DNA of 64,000 bases from Amoebidium appalachense (lineage: Eukaryota; Ichthyosporea): assembly GCA_963693365.1 (NCBI GenBank), contig CAVNZM010000004.1, positions 124,001 through 188,000 of the forward strand, read 5' to 3'. A program made the position numbers and the translations under genes. Below, piece by piece: positions 57,589 through 64,000 of the stretch. How positions within the stretch are numbered: position 1 is the first letter of the stretch; each line of letters starts with the position of its first letter. The notes below the pieces were generated by a model. The model worked only from the letters and a program-made list of their open reading frames with translations, was not told the DNA's origin and searched no databases.

Positions 57589-59257
57589 GGGGGGGGGAGG
57601 AAGGAAGGGGGAGTTGATGATGAGGTTTTGTGTAATAGCAGAAGAGACACATTGCATTTGGCCATGGCCACAATATCAAGAGGGCAGGCGCAGTGGCTGT
57701 TTGGTGCTTTCTTCCGGTGCTTCTAGTCGTTTTATGCGAAAGCAGGAGGCAAGAGAGTGGGGCTTCTACTGTTTTGTATTGTGTGCATGCGCATATATGA
57801 ACCCGTACCTTGGCTGTGTGTCGGCCACGACCGCCTGACACAGTGCCTGCAGACATGCACGGCACAGGCGGTGGCCACAGCCATACAGCGACACCGTCTG
57901 GCCCACCGGGCACACCGCCCTACAACTGCCAACACCACACTCTACTAGTGCCTCGGGCCCTGTGTCTGCACCCCCAAGATATCAGCACCTTGGGGAGGAG
58001 TAATGTGATGTTCTCCCAGAGGTGGGAGCTTGCCAAGCATGGAGGGTGGCTATGGCAACTGGAGTCGGCAGGTGTGGCCGTAAAAGGGGTGGAATGAGGG
58101 GGGGGGGGGGAGGGGGGGGGGGGGGGGGGGGGGAGGGGAGGATCTAATACATCAGAGATTACGAATACCCGCACTACAGGCATGGCCCAGGCAAGGCCAC
58201 GTGCACGTGCAGGGCAAAGCAAGGACAGGGTACCTTCATCGACCCTGCGTCTCTTCTGCGGCAGTGGTTTGGCGGGGGACTCCTCATCCAGCACCACCAC
58301 GGTCTCTGCCTTGCGCTTGCGCTCCTTCTTGGGCGGTGAGTCTACTATCTCCACCACGTCCTCCCCACCCCCACAGCCAGACGCATGTGCCTCGATGGCT
58401 GCAACCGCAAACTCTTTGTTGCACAGTGGACACGCTACCGTGTCTGTGTTGTCTGCTTCAGCCTGTGGGTGCCCGGGGGGGGGGGGGGGGGGGGGGGGAG
58501 GGGAGACAGGGCAGGGTTAATTACGCTTTTCGAGAAAGGCTGTCGAACCTTTAGATTGCTGAAATAGTGTTTGTCGGCTGGCAGGGAAAAGGTTACAAGG
58601 TATGGGTCAGGTAAGGTGGAGGTGGAGGGAGAGGGGGGGGGGGGGGACTGGGCATAATCGAGAGAGCACGGATTGGTTATGGGCGGAGGAGGGCCGGTGA
58701 TAAGGTTGAAGGGGGGGGGGGTTATCCTTTCTTCACCTTCTCATTTTCTTTTTCGGGTTTTATTTACTTATTTATTATTTTTGGAGTGGAGGGGGGAGGG
58801 GGGGCGGGGGGTTAAGGTACAGCTTTTGAAGCAAGGGTCTATAGTGTTGCTGTACCCTTGGTTTATACGGATCGCTGTGCATGGCTGACACATGGGCATT
58901 AACAGGTATTGTGTGTCTATTCCCAACAAACACGTGAAATAACCACATGCACACGCTTCCAAATTTGCAATTGCTCTTTGATGGATAAGGCCCAGAAAGT
59001 AGCAACTGGTTGAGGAGGTCGAACAAAACTTTCAGGCACCGATTGAGAAACTTAGAAAGAATGGTCGCTAAGCGGGAAACCCCGTCTTCGATAAAGTATA
59101 CGGTCAAAGGACAGGAGTGAAATGGATGCTTGCCAGTCCAAGAGGGAGGTGCAGCAGCAAGCAGATCTAAAAGACAGGTGTGTGTGTGTGTGTGTGTGTG
59201 TGCGTGTGTGTGTGTTGTGTGTGTGTGTGTGTGTGTGTGTGTGAGTGCGTGAGTGCG

Positions 59258-59325
<68 letters not shown>

Positions 59326-59909
59326 TGTGTGTTTGAGTGTGTGTGTGCGTGTGTGGGTGTGTGTGTATGTGGGTGTGTGTGTGTGTGTGTGCATCCCTCA
59401 TTGTGGCAGAACGGAAGGTCATAAATAACCACGTGGTGCATAAGCTACAACACTCACTAACGCTGAGAGTAAGAGGGGGAAAGGGTTTCGCTGTAGCTGT
59501 CTTCCTGGTGTCAGCTCAGCACAAAACCTGGGCCCTTCATACCGTTGTACTGGCCAAGCAGGTCCCAACAATCACCAATCAGTAAACGTCAAGCATTCAT
59601 TAGGGGAATTATGCGCTTTCCTTCCATAATGGCATAATAATGCAAGCGTTTTATTTGAATTGAGCGGCTCAGAGGTATGCAAGAGCAAAATTGGGTAATA
59701 AGGACCACTAAGTGCAAGGAAGCTGGGCAAGTACGAGTTAGGAGGCAGGCACAGACAGGGGTGGGGTGGAATGGAAGGAAGCGGGCTAGAGAATTAAATA
59801 CATCATTTTGCCCGGCCTGCTCTTCATCACCCCCCGTGCAGGCGCTGGCATGGTCCTCTATCTCGTCATCAGGGTATGCCCGCCCACAAAGTGGACAGTC
59901 CACCGTCAT
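50731..59909 (-). CDS. E3/E2 hybrid: two UBZ zinc fingers, RING-IBR module and BIRC6-type UBC domain
   Basis: A 24-exon model closes in phase (830 residues): 59909-59802, 58462-58234, 57959-57809, 57430-57367, 57307-57183, 57085-56968, 56723-56637, 56578-56471, 56110-55995, 55870-55749, 55272-55257, 55182-55121, 55021-54930, 54798-54684, 54434-54273, 54202-54082, 53917-53818, 52937-52825, 52763-52729, 52373-52323, 51909-51821, 51261-51154, 51038-50879 and 50771-50731. Rad18-type UBZ fingers: C5-C8-H20-C24 and C47-C50-H62-C66. KKERKRK and KRRR look like nuclear signals. RING (about 115-183): [26 protein letters not shown]-like: CPAC, then [12 protein letters not shown]. The UBC domain (about 600-770) follows human BIRC6 closely: [42 protein letters not shown] with catalytic Cys about 688, then QPYSNEP. 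Family role: ubiquitin transfer. Exon 11 may instead run on to 55205 ([16 protein letters not shown]), but that breaks the frame. Confidence 0.88.
51401..51500. repeat. (GT)n then poly-G in a UBC-gene intron
   Basis: About 44 GT units (51402-51490) followed by G-rich sequence, in the intron between exons at 51821 and 51261. A poly-G of about 28 lies at 51121-51148. Confidence 0.95.
53110..53535. repeat. (CA)n with periodic CAGATTCGCACA inserts
   Basis: CA repeat in which CACAGATTCGCACA recurs at about 53278, 53338, 53418, 53450 and 53508, making a higher-order minisatellite in the intron between exons at 53818 and 52937. Confidence 0.88.
55310..55735. repeat. Minisatellite with CAGCCACCATGCACCCA units
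   Basis: More than 15 units alternate between about 35-bp (with ACACATCAACCATACATC) and 18-bp forms (with TACAGCCACCATGCACCCA). It lies in the UBC-gene intron between 55749 and 55272. Confidence 0.92.
56357..56464. repeat. CACAGG and (CA)n array in a UBC-gene intron
   Basis: Four CACAGG units, then (CA)n to 56464, six bases before the donor region of the exon ending at 56471. Confidence 0.93.
59178..59392. repeat. (GT)n array in the first intron of the UBC gene
   Basis: GT repeat with short interruptions (GTGC, TTGT), between exon 1 (59802) and exon 2 (58462). Confidence 0.95.
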
Positions 59910-60927
59910 GGTTGCTTGTAGCGCCTGCTCTCATCCACCCAGGCACTTTGCCTTTTATGGCATCCAATAGGAGTTTTTCTGTGTGTTATCCGCTACATAT
60001 AGCTACTATTAATAAATAGCTACACTTCCTCTTCTTCCTATCCACTGCTACACAGCTGTCACACCTGGCCCCGCTTGACACTTTCTGGCCGGAAGGGTTT
60101 TGCAACACGATCATGAGTTCGTGACTCTCAGCTGCAGGGTCTCGAACTCTCAAGTTGCGGGAACCGTTGCGGCACCCTGCTCGATCTGGCTCACGGCAGT
60201 GCAATCTGGTTGGCTACAAAAACAAGCAGCCAATCACCATGCGCTATTTGCCCGCCAAAATGTTTGCGCAAACCCTGACTAACTTGCTATGTTTTTTTTG
60301 TAGTCTGAAACAAAAAAAAAATTCCTAAAACAGTGTGGACCACTATGTACCCTCCGTGTGCGTGCATGGCTAATAAATAGAAACATAGTTGATTTAATCG
60401 TGGCTATTCTTCTTGAGGTTACAAACTCAGGACCTGCAGCAGTAAATCTAGATAATCAGGACCACGCAGTTAACATAATGTGCGCGAGTTGAAAAGTAGC
60501 ACTTCATGGCCTGGCCAAAAACTTATGTTCAGTTCAAGAAGGTCGTGGTACTATTCCCTCTAGATAGCTAATTAGCCATGCTTACGAGGCACACATACAC
60601 CACAGGCTTTGATGCAGTAGGAACGAACGAAGCTTATGAAATAAAACAAATTCGCAACTGTTACAGCAGCACCCGGGCAGTGCAACTATGCTGCCATAGA
60701 CCACCATGGCCAGATACGGGTACACGTGCAAGTCCGTACAATCAGAAGAGTGTGCACACAGGGCACACCGCACTTTACTAGTGTTGGCTCACAGCCCGGA
60801 CGCAACTCCGAACGTGCAGGCTGGTGGCATTAGCGGGCAAACATACGTCCAATAGATAATCGTTCACGGTTACTATATAAGGCAACAAGATATGCTCGGC
60901 CAATCATCATGGGGCGCAGGCAGAGGC
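59910..60927. promoter_or_regulatory. Promoter of the UBZ-RING-UBC gene and 3' flank of Rab6
   Basis: Non-repetitive. CCAAT motifs occur at AGCCAATCACC (60230) and inverted at GGTTGGCTAC (60208), about 300 bp upstream of the start at 59909. No exon was identified in 60250-60927. Confidence 0.45.
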
Positions 60928-63783
<2,856 letters not shown>

Positions 63784-63804
63784 GTGGAGGGAAGGGGGGG
63801 AGAG

Positions 63805-63837
<33 letters not shown>

Positions 63838-64000
63838 TGTGAGTGCGCGTGCGCATGCATGTGCGTGTGATTATTGTTTTGACTCCCAAAACCAGGAAAA
63901 AGGGGTCGGTGAGATCAGCCATGAGATAGGCGGCACCAGGCCCTCAACACGATACCACAAATGGGAAGTAGACCGCGGGTGGGGAAAAGGGGATGGGGGT

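Noticed and set aside
63880-63990. A further Rab6 exon near the window end
   Set aside because: Translations in all frames do not match the Rab6 segment expected there (switch II region).

Overview
This is eukaryotic nuclear DNA: split genes with many GT-AG introns, CCAAT-box promoters and no prokaryotic signals. The gene set (a betaPIX-type CH-SH3-DH-PH RhoGEF, an ADAM/ADAMTS-type metalloprotease, a BIRC6/BRUCE-type ubiquitin-conjugating domain, Rab6, a SNAP-25/29-type SNARE and an AGC kinase) points to a holozoan, probably a unicellular relative of animals or an early-branching animal. The species cannot be named from the sequence alone. Introns are loaded with (GT)n/(CA)n microsatellites, poly-G/poly-C runs and minisatellites. 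Almost all long open frames over these tracts are artefacts.

Layout. 888-21767 (minus strand): four neighbouring units. These are an AGC kinase catalytic region (888-7101), a hydrolase-fold protein (7956-12772), a second hydrolase-fold protein (13208-18261) and an unrecognised N-myristoylation-candidate protein (18529-21767). The kinase and its upstream hydrolase neighbour join in phase and could be one gene. 21768-22437: short divergent promoter. 22438-23049 (plus): intronless Qbc-SNARE. 24471-40569 (plus): a membrane-anchored ADAMTS-like protease of about 904 residues in about 26 exons. One of its introns holds a 2.2-kb element with perfect 36-bp terminal inverted repeats (33801-36036). 40570-45080: gene-poor, ending in a large CT/C tract and the promoter of the next gene. 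45081-50621 (plus): two-exon betaPIX homologue. 50731-59909 (minus, tail-to-tail with betaPIX, 109 bp apart): a 24-exon, about 830-residue UBZ-UBZ-RING-IBR-UBC protein. 60928 to beyond 64000 (minus): the 3' part of Rab6.

Exon models were built by hand from splice consensus, codon phase and family similarity. For most genes every exon phase closes, which is strong internal support, but no transcript or homology search was available. Functionally the genes look like ordinary signalling, trafficking and ubiquitin genes, not a cluster with one task. The most unusual items are: a minisatellite that multiplies a 5' splice site ten times in frame; two tandem hydrolase-fold proteins that both have Gly where the catalytic Ser should be; an E3-like zinc-binding region joined to its own E2; a 29-nt micro-exon that carries the zinc-binding core of the protease; and a dispersed repeat family whose copies conserve RNA stems through paired changes.
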